Of a DNA stretch of 11,209 bases, positions 1 to 5,966 are shown in pieces. Origin of the DNA: Euryarchaeota archaeon UBA58 (GTDB taxonomy: Archaea > Thermoplasmatota > Poseidoniia > Poseidoniales > Thalassarchaeaceae); contig DAHR01000018.1 in NCBI GenBank assembly GCA_002498525.1, positions 29,257 through 40,465 on the forward strand, read 5' to 3'. Both the position numbers and the translations under genes were made by a program. How positions within the stretch are numbered: position 1 is the stretch's first letter; each line of letters begins with the position of its first letter. Under the pieces are notes generated by a model, which saw nothing but the letters and a program-made list of their open reading frames with translations, searched no databases and was not told the origin of the DNA.

Positions 1-489
1 GAGGGGCGCTGGAGCCTGAATGGGCCGAGTGATCAGGCGCAGCGCTTCGAGACTGCGGCTGCGGCCATCGCGCGCTGTCAGGTTCGCAATCGAATGCCGG
101 AGGATGGAGGTGCTGGATGTCCGATTCTCATCGAGGGCCTGAAGGATGTCAAAGCCTTGCGGGCCCTCGGTTTCATTGGTCCGATAGAGAAGATGAACAG
201 GGGCTGGGACCGCTCACGACTGGTGGCTTTCCTGCACGACGAATACGGCACTCGCAACATCATCGATGGTGGTCCACCGATCATCCTGCTGATGGATTGG
301 GACCGCACGGGCGGGCGACTCCAGACCGCCCTGCGCAACCGCCTGCAAGCACTCGACGTTCCCATTGATGAGACTCTCCGGAATGTCCTGATGAAAGCGA
401 TGAAACCAGAGGGTAGAACAGTCGAGTCTCTAGCACCTTTCGCGTCATCCTTGATACCTCTCATTCTGGCGCGACTCGATGAGGAGTGA
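1..489 (+). CDS. Toprim-domain protein, UPF0292-like (5' partial)
   Basis: The reading frame is open from the first base, so the gene probably starts outside the window. The first ATG inside (position 94) would leave only about 12 residues before the Toprim core. The visible 31 residues before it (ending AAAAIARCQVRNR) look like the helix that precedes Toprim in archaeal UPF0292 proteins. Toprim hallmarks are present: ILIEGLKD, carrying the conserved Glu, and IILLMDWDRTG, carrying the DxD metal-binding pair. Toprim folds occur in primases, topoisomerases, RecR and the RNase M5 family and bind Mg2+ for phosphoryl transfer. The short stand-alone form suggests a small nuclease-like or primase-like protein, but its substrate is unknown. 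The gene converges on the lrp-like gene with a 40-base gap. The family call is fairly secure and the function is not. Confidence 0.8.
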   Translation, partial: EGRWSLNGPSDQAQRFETAAAAIARCQVRNRMPEDGGAGCPILIEGLKDVKALRALGFIGPIEKMNRGWDRSRLVAFLHDEYGTRNIIDGGPPIILLMDWDRTGGRLQTALRNRLQALDVPIDETLRNVLMKAMKPEGRTVESLAPFASSLIPLILARLDEE

Positions 490-492
490 GAG

Positions 493-509
493 GTCGGCGA
501 CGAGCCGAC
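493..509. terminator. Hairpin between convergent genes
   Basis: GTCGGC (493-498), five-base loop GACGA, GCCGAC (504-509): a perfect 6-bp stem just after the Toprim stop codon and before the stop of the opposing Lrp gene. There is no T-run on either side, and archaeal termination usually depends on T-rich stretches, so this is only a candidate 3'-end structure for either transcript. Confidence 0.3.
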
Positions 510-529
510 AAAGGCCACGAAGTGGGCTA

Positions 530-979
530 TCATTCGTCCGGAAATGAGGTTGGTTCTTCTTTCACCGTGTTTAGCACCAGATGGGTCACGGAGCGAGCCA
601 CGCCATCCATCGACAGCAGGTTCTTCGAGAGGTCGTCCAGATCACGCCGATCCCGAGCTCTCGCCACCACCATCGAATCGAAATCACCAGTCACATCGTA
701 AACCCCGTATACGCGCGGATCCTTGGCGATTTTCTCTTGAATCTCAATCAATAGTCCTTTGTTGATCCGCAGTCCGATGACGACCGTCAGACCCCATCCG
801 ACACGGTCGGAATCGAGCATCACGCGATAGCCGGTGATGATGCCTTTCTCCTCCATCTTGCGAACTCGGTTGCTGACCGTTCCGAGGGCCACACCGACCT
901 CACCGGCAATCTTGCGCAGGGAGGTTCGAGCATCGCGCTCGAGCACCTCGATGATGCGTCGGTCGGTCTCATCCAGCAC
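530..979 (-). CDS. Lrp/AsnC family transcriptional regulator
   Basis: The 149-residue protein has the two-part Lrp/AsnC layout. Residues 1-60 form an AsnC-type winged helix-turn-helix (LDETDRRIIEVLERDARTS, then IAGEVGVALGTVSNRVRKME with GIITGY after it). Residues about 65-140 form the RAM ligand-sensing and dimerisation domain (VIGLRINKG, YDVTGDFDSMVVARA). Length is typical. Such proteins assemble into dimers to octamers and activate or repress genes in response to amino acids or other small molecules; the ligand cannot be told here. Start is GTG at 979, with GAGG seven bases upstream, and a stop lies in frame shortly before it. The gene sits 82 bases downstream of the methyltransferase gene on the same strand. 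That gap holds an AT-rich promoter-like element flanked by repeated GACCAT boxes, so autoregulation is likely. Confidence 0.93.
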   Translation of the reverse strand: MLDETDRRIIEVLERDARTSLRKIAGEVGVALGTVSNRVRKMEEKGIITGYRVMLDSDRVGWGLTVVIGLRINKGLLIEIQEKIAKDPRVYGVYDVTGDFDSMVVARARDRRDLDDLSKNLLSMDGVARSVTHLVLNTVKEEPTSFPDE

Positions 980-1020
980 TGTGATTCCTCGGGAAGCCGG
1001 AGCTGAGTCAATCGGCTATT

Positions 1021-1063
1021 GAACATATGGTCGCTTTTCACAAATACAAATGGTCGAATGGTC
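1021..1063 (-). promoter_or_regulatory. Candidate lrp promoter with repeated GACCAT boxes
   Basis: Read on the minus strand, GACCAT occurs three times (1063-1058, 1055-1050, 1032-1027). The last copy lies in the near-palindrome GACCATATGTTC (1032-1021). Between the second and third copies is the most AT-rich stretch nearby, TTTGTATTTGTGAAAA (1050-1035), a possible TATA element about 55-70 bases before the GTG start. Repeated sites around a TATA box are the usual arrangement for autoregulated archaeal Lrp genes. The repeats are visible; their role is inferred. Confidence 0.4.
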
Positions 1064-2768
1064 ACTCTTCTTCATCTTTTGTTCTGATGACCACACCGCG
1101 TCGGGCAGCTAGGACAGTGCGCTCCTGGGCTCTCAGCATGAGGCTGGTGCGGCCGCCCAGCCAGACTGGGATGGCCGTGCCATCAGAGGCATCGAGCAGG
1201 AGATGATTTCCTCTGACTTCGGCGAGGTCCGGTGAGATTTCGTGAGGCGGCGGCTCCTCGCCAGAAAGCAGGGAATCTAATGTCTCGGCTGAGATTTCCG
1301 TGACTCCTCTTTCGATTGTCGGAGCGAGGCGGTCGGCGGCTGCGCCGACGACTCGCTCGAACTCACCTCGGCGCAGATGAGCGGTTTCGAGGCCGAGGTG
1401 AATGACGCGCAGTGGGCGCCAGCGTCCACCTGGAATTCGTGCCCTTGAGCCCTTGTGGTTGCGCTCAGAAGCCCAGATCGACGCTGCCTCAGGCGTCGAG
1501 ACGAGGATCTTCTTGCCGCGCCGCCAGAGGTTCTGTGGCAGTCTTCCCCAAGCCGCCTCGAGCGTCGCGGTATCGGCTTCGTCGAGGGGTCGTGGAGCTG
1601 CATCGTTGTCCTTGGGAGCGTCGGCCTCGGAAATGGTTTCGAATTGGTTCTGTTCCCACTTTGGTGCAGCGTCGGCGGCCATCTCAAGAATCGCGAGGAA
1701 GAAGCCGCCGCCGCCCGACTGGTCGTTCCAGACGCGCATGCAATTCGGCAGTTGGGCAACGATCCTCGCATCGCTGGGAGGTGCGAAACTCTCCCGCACC
1801 TCCGCGCCCTCCAAGATTGAACAGTCGTCATCGAGAATCGGCCAATCGGTGAAACCCTCAGAAGCCTCGATTTTCGGCACAGTTCCAGCAGCCGGCAAGA
1901 GCCGCAAATCTGGGAATTCAGCCATCACAGCGGCGACCACAGCCTCGTTCTCGATCGGGTCGAGCGAACAGGTCGAGTAGACTATGCGGCCGCCCGGCTT
2001 GACGATTTTCGCAGCCCGCGCGAGGATGTCGATTTGCAGTTTCTGCATCGAGCGCCCGTCATTCGGCTTCCAGCGACTCCACACATCCGGGTTCTTTCGA
2101 GTCGTGCCCGTGCCAGTGCAAGGGACGTCGACGAGGATTCGGTCGTAACCGGTTTCGGGAACGTTCGGCAGGTGACGAGCGTCGTGATTGACGATAACCA
2201 CAGTCGCAGAGCGATGCCGTTGAACATTCGAGACCAGCATGTTGACTCTCCCCCTAACGACTTCGTTGGCGACCACGACACCTGAATCGCCAAGATGTTC
2301 AGCGATCTGGGTGGTCTTCGAGCCGGGGCTGGCGCACATGTCGAGGACGGTCTGGCCGGATTGTACATCGAGCGCCAGAACCGGCAACATCGAGACTGCC
2401 TCTTGCCGAGTCAGCCGGCCAGTCTCGTGCAGCGCGGCTAGAAGACTGCGAACCTCACCCTCAGCCTTGCCGCGCTCGAAAGGCAGAGTCCAAGCCGAGC
2501 CGACACCGCAGAACCAATCGATCGGCTCGCCACCAATCGATTCCATCCAGCTTTGAACCCACTGAAAATCGCGCGAGAGCGGATTGACGCGAGCAGTCTC
2601 AGGAAGCCTCTCGTAAGCAGCAGCGAACCACCCATCAGCATCATCGCGCCAGTGGCCGACGGCCGTGCGAAGCAGACTTCCAGCAGCCACCTCAGCCCAG
2701 TCGACCTCTTCGCGCACGACCGCTCGACTCCAAGCATTCAGCATCAAACCCACCCTTCGGCCAAACAA
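1062..2768 (-). CDS. NSUN2/Trm4-like RNA (cytosine-5)-methyltransferase
   Basis: Transfers a methyl group from S-adenosylmethionine to C5 of a cytosine in RNA, probably tRNA judging by its resemblance to eukaryotic Trm4/NSUN2. In 568-residue numbering: SAM-binding motif VLDMCASPGSKTTQ (141-154); motif IV VDVPCTGTGTTRKNPDVW (213-230) with Cys217; motif VI YSTCSLDPIENEAV (264-277) with Cys267, the expected nucleophile; GGGGFFLAILEM (352-363) closes the catalytic core. Residues 395-568 form an extra C-terminal domain like the one after the core in NSUN2, perhaps PUA-related. Start choice: TTG at 2768 has GGGGAGG eight bases upstream, as in other genes here. ATG at 2744 (residue 9) is the alternative and changes nothing functional. 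The start side faces a divergent gene; lrp follows on the same strand. Confidence 0.92.
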   Translation of the reverse strand: MFGRRVGLMLNAWSRAVVREEVDWAEVAAGSLLRTAVGHWRDDADGWFAAAYERLPETARVNPLSRDFQWVQSWMESIGGEPIDWFCGVGSAWTLPFERGKAEGEVRSLLAALHETGRLTRQEAVSMLPVLALDVQSGQTVLDMCASPGSKTTQIAEHLGDSGVVVANEVVRGRVNMLVSNVQRHRSATVVIVNHDARHLPNVPETGYDRILVDVPCTGTGTTRKNPDVWSRWKPNDGRSMQKLQIDILARAAKIVKPGGRIVYSTCSLDPIENEAVVAAVMAEFPDLRLLPAAGTVPKIEASEGFTDWPILDDDCSILEGAEVRESFAPPSDARIVAQLPNCMRVWNDQSGGGGFFLAILEMAADAAPKWEQNQFETISEADAPKDNDAAPRPLDEADTATLEAAWGRLPQNLWRRGKKILVSTPEAASIWASERNHKGSRARIPGGRWRPLRVIHLGLETAHLRRGEFERVVGAAADRLAPTIERGVTEISAETLDSLLSGEEPPPHEISPDLAEVRGNHLLLDASDGTAIPVWLGGRTSLMLRAQERTVLAARRGVVIRTKDEEE

Positions 2769-2776
2769 GCAGCATA

Positions 2777-2791
2777 CCTCCCCAAAGGAGG
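2777..2791 (-). promoter_or_regulatory. Hairpin enclosing the methyltransferase Shine-Dalgarno
   Basis: On the minus strand CCTCC, loop TTTGG, GGAGG gives a perfect 5-bp stem whose 3' arm is the putative Shine-Dalgarno sequence of the TTG start at 2768. If that start is used, folding would hide the ribosome binding site. If ATG 2744 is used, this is only leader sequence. Confidence 0.3.
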
Positions 2792-2852
2792 AGGAACGGC
2801 CCGCCGACGCACAATCGAAGGGTCCAATTCGAGTGGTTTGAACGACACATCA

Positions 2853-2868
2853 TTGTAAACGGTTAAAC
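2853..2868 (+). promoter_or_regulatory. AT-rich promoter-like element between divergent genes
   Basis: TTGTAAACGGTTAAAC is the most AT-rich run in the gap between the divergent methyltransferase gene and the 124-residue gene. It contains TAAAC twice, 8 bases apart, and lies about 30-45 bases before the ATG at 2899, about the right distance for an archaeal TATA box with a short leader. A weak inverted pair, GGTTT (2835-2839) and AAACC (2865-2869), surrounds it. No convincing BRE was identified. Confidence 0.3.
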
Positions 2869-2891
2869 CTCCAACTCAACGCTCGCCGAAC

Positions 2892-2905
2892 GCGGCAAAT
2901 GCCGC
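2892..2905 (+). repeat. Palindrome over a start codon
   Basis: GCGGCA (2892-2897), AA, TGCCGC (2900-2905): perfect 6-bp arms containing the proposed ATG at 2899-2901. In RNA this could fold as GCGGC-AAAT-GCCGC with most of the start codon in the loop. It may be an operator or a translational control element, or the true start may be ATG 2911 or 2917 just downstream. Confidence 0.3.
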
Positions 2906-3273
2906 ATGGGATGCACATGACTGGACTGCGAAGGCGTATCGCGCAAAGGCGCACGGAACCGAAAACGACTGACGGAAGGGGGGCGACTCGTAAACTCGTC
3001 GGGCTTGTCGAAAGAGCCCGTCAGAATGGTCGCAGGCAGGGCCCGCTGGCGCCTGTTGAAGCTCTCATCACGGTCGCGCGTGACGAGTGGGTCTGGCAGG
3101 TCGTCGACCGAGACATCCTCGACTCGCTATCGCATCGTCTCGTCTTCCAATCATCGATTGGAGCCCGCCGTGAGATCCTGATGACTGCGGGCATCGATGC
3201 GGCGATGAACGCCGCATCGAAAATAGTTGAATTGGATGGCGGTTGTGTTCTCATCGAGACTCTCGATCCTTGA
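2899..3273 (+). CDS. Hypothetical protein upstream of Sec61-beta
   Basis: A 124-residue protein I do not recognise. The N-terminal 40 residues are strongly basic (LRRRIAQRRTEPK and following) and probably disordered or nucleic-acid-binding. The rest looks like a compact alpha/beta domain: helix PVEALITVARDEWVWQVVD, then DILDSLSHRLVFQSS, a helix around TAGIDAAMNAASKIV, and a final strand GGCVLIETLD. There is no signal peptide or membrane helix. Three ATG codons (2899, 2911, 2917) lie close together and none has a clear Shine-Dalgarno sequence, so the exact start is open. It is followed 90 bases later by the Sec61-beta gene on the same strand, so the two may be cotranscribed. Smooth coding-like sequence and the neat fit between neighbours support a real gene. 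Confidence 0.65.
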   Translation: MPHGMHMTGLRRRIAQRRTEPKTTDGRGATRKLVGLVERARQNGRRQGPLAPVEALITVARDEWVWQVVDRDILDSLSHRLVFQSSIGARREILMTAGIDAAMNAASKIVELDGGCVLIETLDP

Positions 3274-3363
3274 AAATCAGCTCGCAGTCGTTCTCTTTAC
3301 GGCCGAGTGAGGAGTTTCTCTCCCTTCGCCGCGTTGAAATAGTGAAGGTCGGTCGGCGGCTCG

Positions 3364-3549
3364 ATGGCGAAGGAGAAGAAGGGCAGTGGCATCCAGCAGG
3401 CTGCCGGTTTGATCCGCTACTTCGACGAGGAGTCGGAGCATGCCATCCAGATCAGCAAGGGTATGATTTACGGCGTTTGTCTCGTTTTTTCCTTGACCAT
3501 TTATCTGGCACAACACGGCGTTTGGCAGTGGATGTCCGGGGTCTACTGA
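3364..3549 (+). CDS. secG: Preprotein translocase subunit Sec61-beta
   Basis: The 61-residue protein matches archaeal Sec61-beta: a short basic N-terminus (MAKEKKGSG), the family signature AGLIRYFDEE at about residues 14-23, then a single C-terminal membrane helix at about residues 33-54 (MIYGVCLVFSLTIYLAQHGVW). Sec61-beta is the small, non-essential third subunit of the SecYE-beta channel that moves proteins across or into the cytoplasmic membrane. It is tail-anchored, with its N-terminus in the cytoplasm. Length is normal for archaea. The start ATG has no strong Shine-Dalgarno; GAAATAGTGAAG about 20 bases upstream is a possible but weak promoter element. Its TGA stop abuts the stop of the opposing gene with no gap. 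Confidence 0.93.
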   Translation: MAKEKKGSGIQQAAGLIRYFDEESEHAIQISKGMIYGVCLVFSLTIYLAQHGVWQWMSGVY

Positions 3550-4410
3550 TCACTCATCTTCGGTCAGATCGACCAGAGGAACTTCATCTTCGAGAAGGTG
3601 CGAAGCCTCGACTTCATCCTCTCTTGTTGACTTGCTCCACCAAGATGCTTCACCGAACCCGTCTGCCAGTCTCGAAGAGGTTCTGATCTCGGTCGTTGGA
3701 TCGGCTTCTACGAGTGCGCTAATCGCTCGTGCAAGCGCGCGCTCGACTGCCGGCGCGTTGTGATCTGCGAGTGCCGAACGCGCCTCATCGAGGGAATTGT
3801 CGGCTTCGGCGAGGATTCCCTCGATCTCGGTTTCCCCTCGTAATCTCGCCACTCGAGCATCGAGGCTGGCGATCTCCTCGTTCATCTCGGCGCGAGCGCT
3901 CTCGATGAGGTCCTGCCAAGCGGCGCGATGTTCAGCAGGGCTGGCACCGCTGACTCTCTCGAAACGTCTGGCCGCTACTGGCTCCCACGGATTGCGGCCC
4001 AGAGAGGCGGCGATGTCGTGGACGATGCGGGCGCGCAGAGGCAGAGGACCGGTCATCTCGATGCGGTTGAGGAAGCACTTGCCGAAGAGTCCGAAGGCCC
4101 AGTAGGAATTCGATGTTATCGACATCGAGACATCGCCGGCGCGCGTTGAGAGTGTCCATTTCTGCTCGTCGTAGCCGGGTGGTCGATCGAAGAATGGTGG
4201 GTCGGCAGGTCCCAAAGAGCGGATTGCTGCGCGCGCGACATCGCCCAGATAGACCGATGGATTGCCACTGATTCGAGGCGGTCGCAGGCGCAGATCCGAG
4301 TCTATTGACATCTGTGGGTCACCGCTCAGCACCTGCGCCCAGAGTACAGTTCGGTTCGCATCGAGCCCGACGGTTCCTCCCTCGGGCTCGCCATCCTCCG
4401 CGGAATCCAC
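3550..4410 (-). CDS. Hypothetical protein with helical C-terminal half
   Basis: A 286-residue protein I cannot place in a family. Residues 1-155 look globular, with aromatic-rich strands (YDEQKWTLSTRAGDVSMSIT, SNSYWAFGLFGKCFLN) and a stretch LRARIVHDIAASLGRNPWEP. Residues about 157-235 are Ala/Glu/Arg-rich and almost certainly long helices, possibly coiled coil (MNEEIASLDARVARLRG, LAEADNSLDEARSAL). The last 25 residues are acidic. No membrane segment or signal peptide is seen. Start is GTG at 4410, the only start codon near the head of the frame; no good Shine-Dalgarno is visible, so a later start is possible. It ends exactly against Sec61-beta and is divergent from the 64-residue Cys/His protein, 80 bases away. 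Confidence 0.7.
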   Translation of the reverse strand: MDSAEDGEPEGGTVGLDANRTVLWAQVLSGDPQMSIDSDLRLRPPRISGNPSVYLGDVARAAIRSLGPADPPFFDRPPGYDEQKWTLSTRAGDVSMSITSNSYWAFGLFGKCFLNRIEMTGPLPLRARIVHDIAASLGRNPWEPVAARRFERVSGASPAEHRAAWQDLIESARAEMNEEIASLDARVARLRGETEIEGILAEADNSLDEARSALADHNAPAVERALARAISALVEADPTTEIRTSSRLADGFGEASWWSKSTREDEVEASHLLEDEVPLVDLTEDE

Positions 4411-4490
4411 GCTCCGCGCTGACTCCGTGTGTGGTTGAATCTTGCGCGCACATGAGAATGCTCAAGTTCCTCCCGCGCCAAGAGGGCTCT

Positions 4491-4685
4491 ATGCCGCGGC
4501 GGAAGTATGGGCGCCTGACCAAAGTCGTCGAATTGCCACCGAAGGACAATTGCAGCCGCTGCCGCTCAGGCAAGCATTGTCCGCTGCCTGGCCACTCCGG
4601 GAACATCGTCGCTCCCGACCGCGAATGGCAGGGTCCAGAAGCGGTCGACAAGCGCAGCAACAAGAAGAATCCCGCGAAGAAATGA
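4491..4685 (+). CDS. Small basic Cys/His protein, possible zinc ribbon
   Basis: A 64-residue, very basic protein beginning MPRRKYGRLTKVVELPP. The centre holds CSRCRSGKHCPLPGH, a CxxC-x4-C-x4-H cluster that could bind one zinc ion. The tail is Lys/Asn-rich (KRSNKKNPAKK). Size, charge and cluster suggest RNA, DNA or ribosome binding, but I recognise no named family. ATG 4491 is chosen because GAGGG lies just upstream. The frame stays open further up (ATG 4452, 4458), but that part overlaps the leader of the divergent gene and looks less protein-like. Its TGA abuts the stop codon of the recombinase gene. The tidy fit against the xer gene and the compact motif argue for a real gene rather than a chance frame. 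Confidence 0.62.
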   Translation: MPRRKYGRLTKVVELPPKDNCSRCRSGKHCPLPGHSGNIVAPDREWQGPEAVDKRSNKKNPAKK

Positions 4686-5801
4686 TCATCGCTGCGGGAG
4701 CGGCAATTCGGCTTCTATTTCTTCGATGACCTCTGTCTCCATGTTGAGATCCTCAGGGTCGGGCAGCCGCTGCGCGCGGTGATAGATTTCACGCAGCGTC
4801 TGGTCACTGATCTCCAGATAGACCCGCGTCGTGGCGATGCTCGCATGGCCGAGCAGTCGCTGGATTGTCACCAAGTCAGCGCCGCGCTCGAGCAAGCCAG
4901 TGGCGAAGGTGTGGCGCAGCGTATGGGGCGAGAGGCGCGAGCGTGGAATGTCGGCTTCATCAGCCAATCTGTCGATTAATTTCTGCACCGAGCGCGGATT
5001 GATCCTCCGACCTCGACTCGACAGGAACAGTGCGCGCTCGGAATCCCCATCGTCGATGATCTTCTCACGCATCACTCGAATCGGGGTCCACGATTCTAGA
5101 GCGATGGTCGTCACCTTGGTGAAGAGAACAGTTCGATCCTTCTCGCCTTTGCCGCCGATGACCAGCGCCGAGAGGTCATCGTGGTCGACATCATCGATGT
5201 CGAGATTGCATAATTCCGAGACCCGAAGCCCAGTATCCAGAATCATCGTCACGATCGGATTCGTCAGCGGGTCTTCCAAGCGCTTCGCAGCAGCCCGCAC
5301 CTTGAGTACTTCTGAACGTCCCAGCGGCCGAGGCAGCGAACGCTTCCGAGCTGGCCGCTGAATCCATTCGGGGACCGAATGACCGAACCATTTGAGCAGA
5401 TGTGAAAGGGCAGCGATACGAGCGTTGACAGTTGCAGGACGCAACTCGCTAATACCATTCAACCAAGCATCCATACGCCCTGAATTCGGGTTAGCGCGAG
5501 CGTGGAATTCGCCAACCGCGATTCCCTTAGCAGCCTCCCAGTCCAGCACTTCTTCGTCCGGCAGCGATGTCGTCGCGAAGCCTCGCGCTGCAATCGAGTA
5601 AGCCCTGATAGTATGCGACGATTTCTTCTCGGTCCGCAGCTGCCCTTCCCAGCATTCGAACCACGGCAGCACGGACAGCCTGTGCAGTCGTAAAGGAAGT
5701 GTTGAGCCTATGTCGGCACCGTATGTGGAGAGCGTTTCGAACCGCCCCTCGACAGCAAATCGGCCACCGACCTCTCCGTTTTTCTCCGACTCTCTCGACA
5801 T
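4686..5801 (-). CDS. xerA: XerA-like tyrosine recombinase
   Basis: A site-specific recombinase that cuts and rejoins DNA through a 3'-phosphotyrosine intermediate. Archaeal XerA resolves chromosome dimers at dif. Numbering from GTG 5807 (373 residues): SAM-like core-binding domain at about 45-145 (SHTIRAYSIAARGF, ATVNARIAALSHLLKWF), then the catalytic domain with Arg195 (DTGLRVSELCNLD), the beta-hairpin Lys220 (GGKGEKDR), His295 and Arg298 (SPHTLRHTFATG), His321 (LLGHASIATTRVY) and Tyr330. All catalytic residues are present, so it should be active. ATG 5801 is preferred over GTG 5807 because GAGG lies seven bases before it. The first 40 residues are extra and poorly conserved-looking, and the tail is acidic (METEVIEEIEAELP). 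There is no adjacent attachment site or phage gene, so a housekeeping Xer is more likely than an element integrase. Confidence 0.9.
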   Translation of the reverse strand: MSRESEKNGEVGGRFAVEGRFETLSTYGADIGSTLPLRLHRLSVLPWFECWEGQLRTEKKSSHTIRAYSIAARGFATTSLPDEEVLDWEAAKGIAVGEFHARANPNSGRMDAWLNGISELRPATVNARIAALSHLLKWFGHSVPEWIQRPARKRSLPRPLGRSEVLKVRAAAKRLEDPLTNPIVTMILDTGLRVSELCNLDIDDVDHDDLSALVIGGKGEKDRTVLFTKVTTIALESWTPIRVMREKIIDDGDSERALFLSSRGRRINPRSVQKLIDRLADEADIPRSRLSPHTLRHTFATGLLERGADLVTIQRLLGHASIATTRVYLEISDQTLREIYHRAQRLPDPEDLNMETEVIEEIEAELPLPQR

Positions 5802-5840
5802 CCCCACGCCTCTTCCGCCGCGAACGACGGGTGCATCCCT

Positions 5841-5852
5841 GCCCTTGCGGGC
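5841..5852 (-). other. Small GNRA-type hairpin in the recombinase leader
   Basis: On the minus strand GCCC-GCAA-GGGC forms a 4-bp stem closed by a GNRA-type tetraloop, 40-51 bases before the ATG of the recombinase gene. It is short and may be chance. The rest of the 165-base gap 5802-5966 shows no tRNA-like fold and no convincing promoter. Confidence 0.2.
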
Positions 5853-5932
5853 GAACCTAGAATTCTCTATCGGGACTTGAATGCTTCTGAAGTTGCGAGT
5901 CTGTCGGCTGGCGTTTGAGAGATGCTTGAATT

Positions 5933-5946
5933 GAGCCGGCAGGCTC
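5933..5946 (-). terminator. Hairpin downstream of the ATP-grasp gene
   Basis: GAGCC (5933-5937), loop of four, GGCTC (5942-5946): a perfect 5-bp stem about 20 bases past the stop codon of the RimK-like gene. No T-run follows, so it is only a weak candidate for transcript end or processing. Confidence 0.25.
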
Positions 5947-5966
5947 GATCCATTCTGTTGACTGTT

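Noticed and set aside
78..533. Open frame of 151 codons on the - strand
   Set aside because: Opposite the Toprim gene; Ser/Arg-rich with no recognisable fold.
1402..1980. Open frame of 192 codons on the + strand, plus overlapping 146- and 121-codon frames
   Set aside because: All are antisense to the methyltransferase, low in complexity (Ser/Arg/Ala-rich) and lacking any motif; typical shadows in GC-rich DNA.
4305..4490. Upstream extension of the 64-residue Cys/His gene
   Set aside because: The added Arg/Pro-rich residues overlap the 5' part and leader of the divergent gene. The Shine-Dalgarno and the protein-like sequence begin at 4491.
5808..5966. Possible tRNA or other structured RNA in the gap before the recombinase gene, suggested by GGTTCGCCCGCAAGGGC on the minus strand
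   Set aside because: The TTCG-like piece has no matching acceptor stem, anticodon arm or D arm; only short 4-5 bp stems are present.
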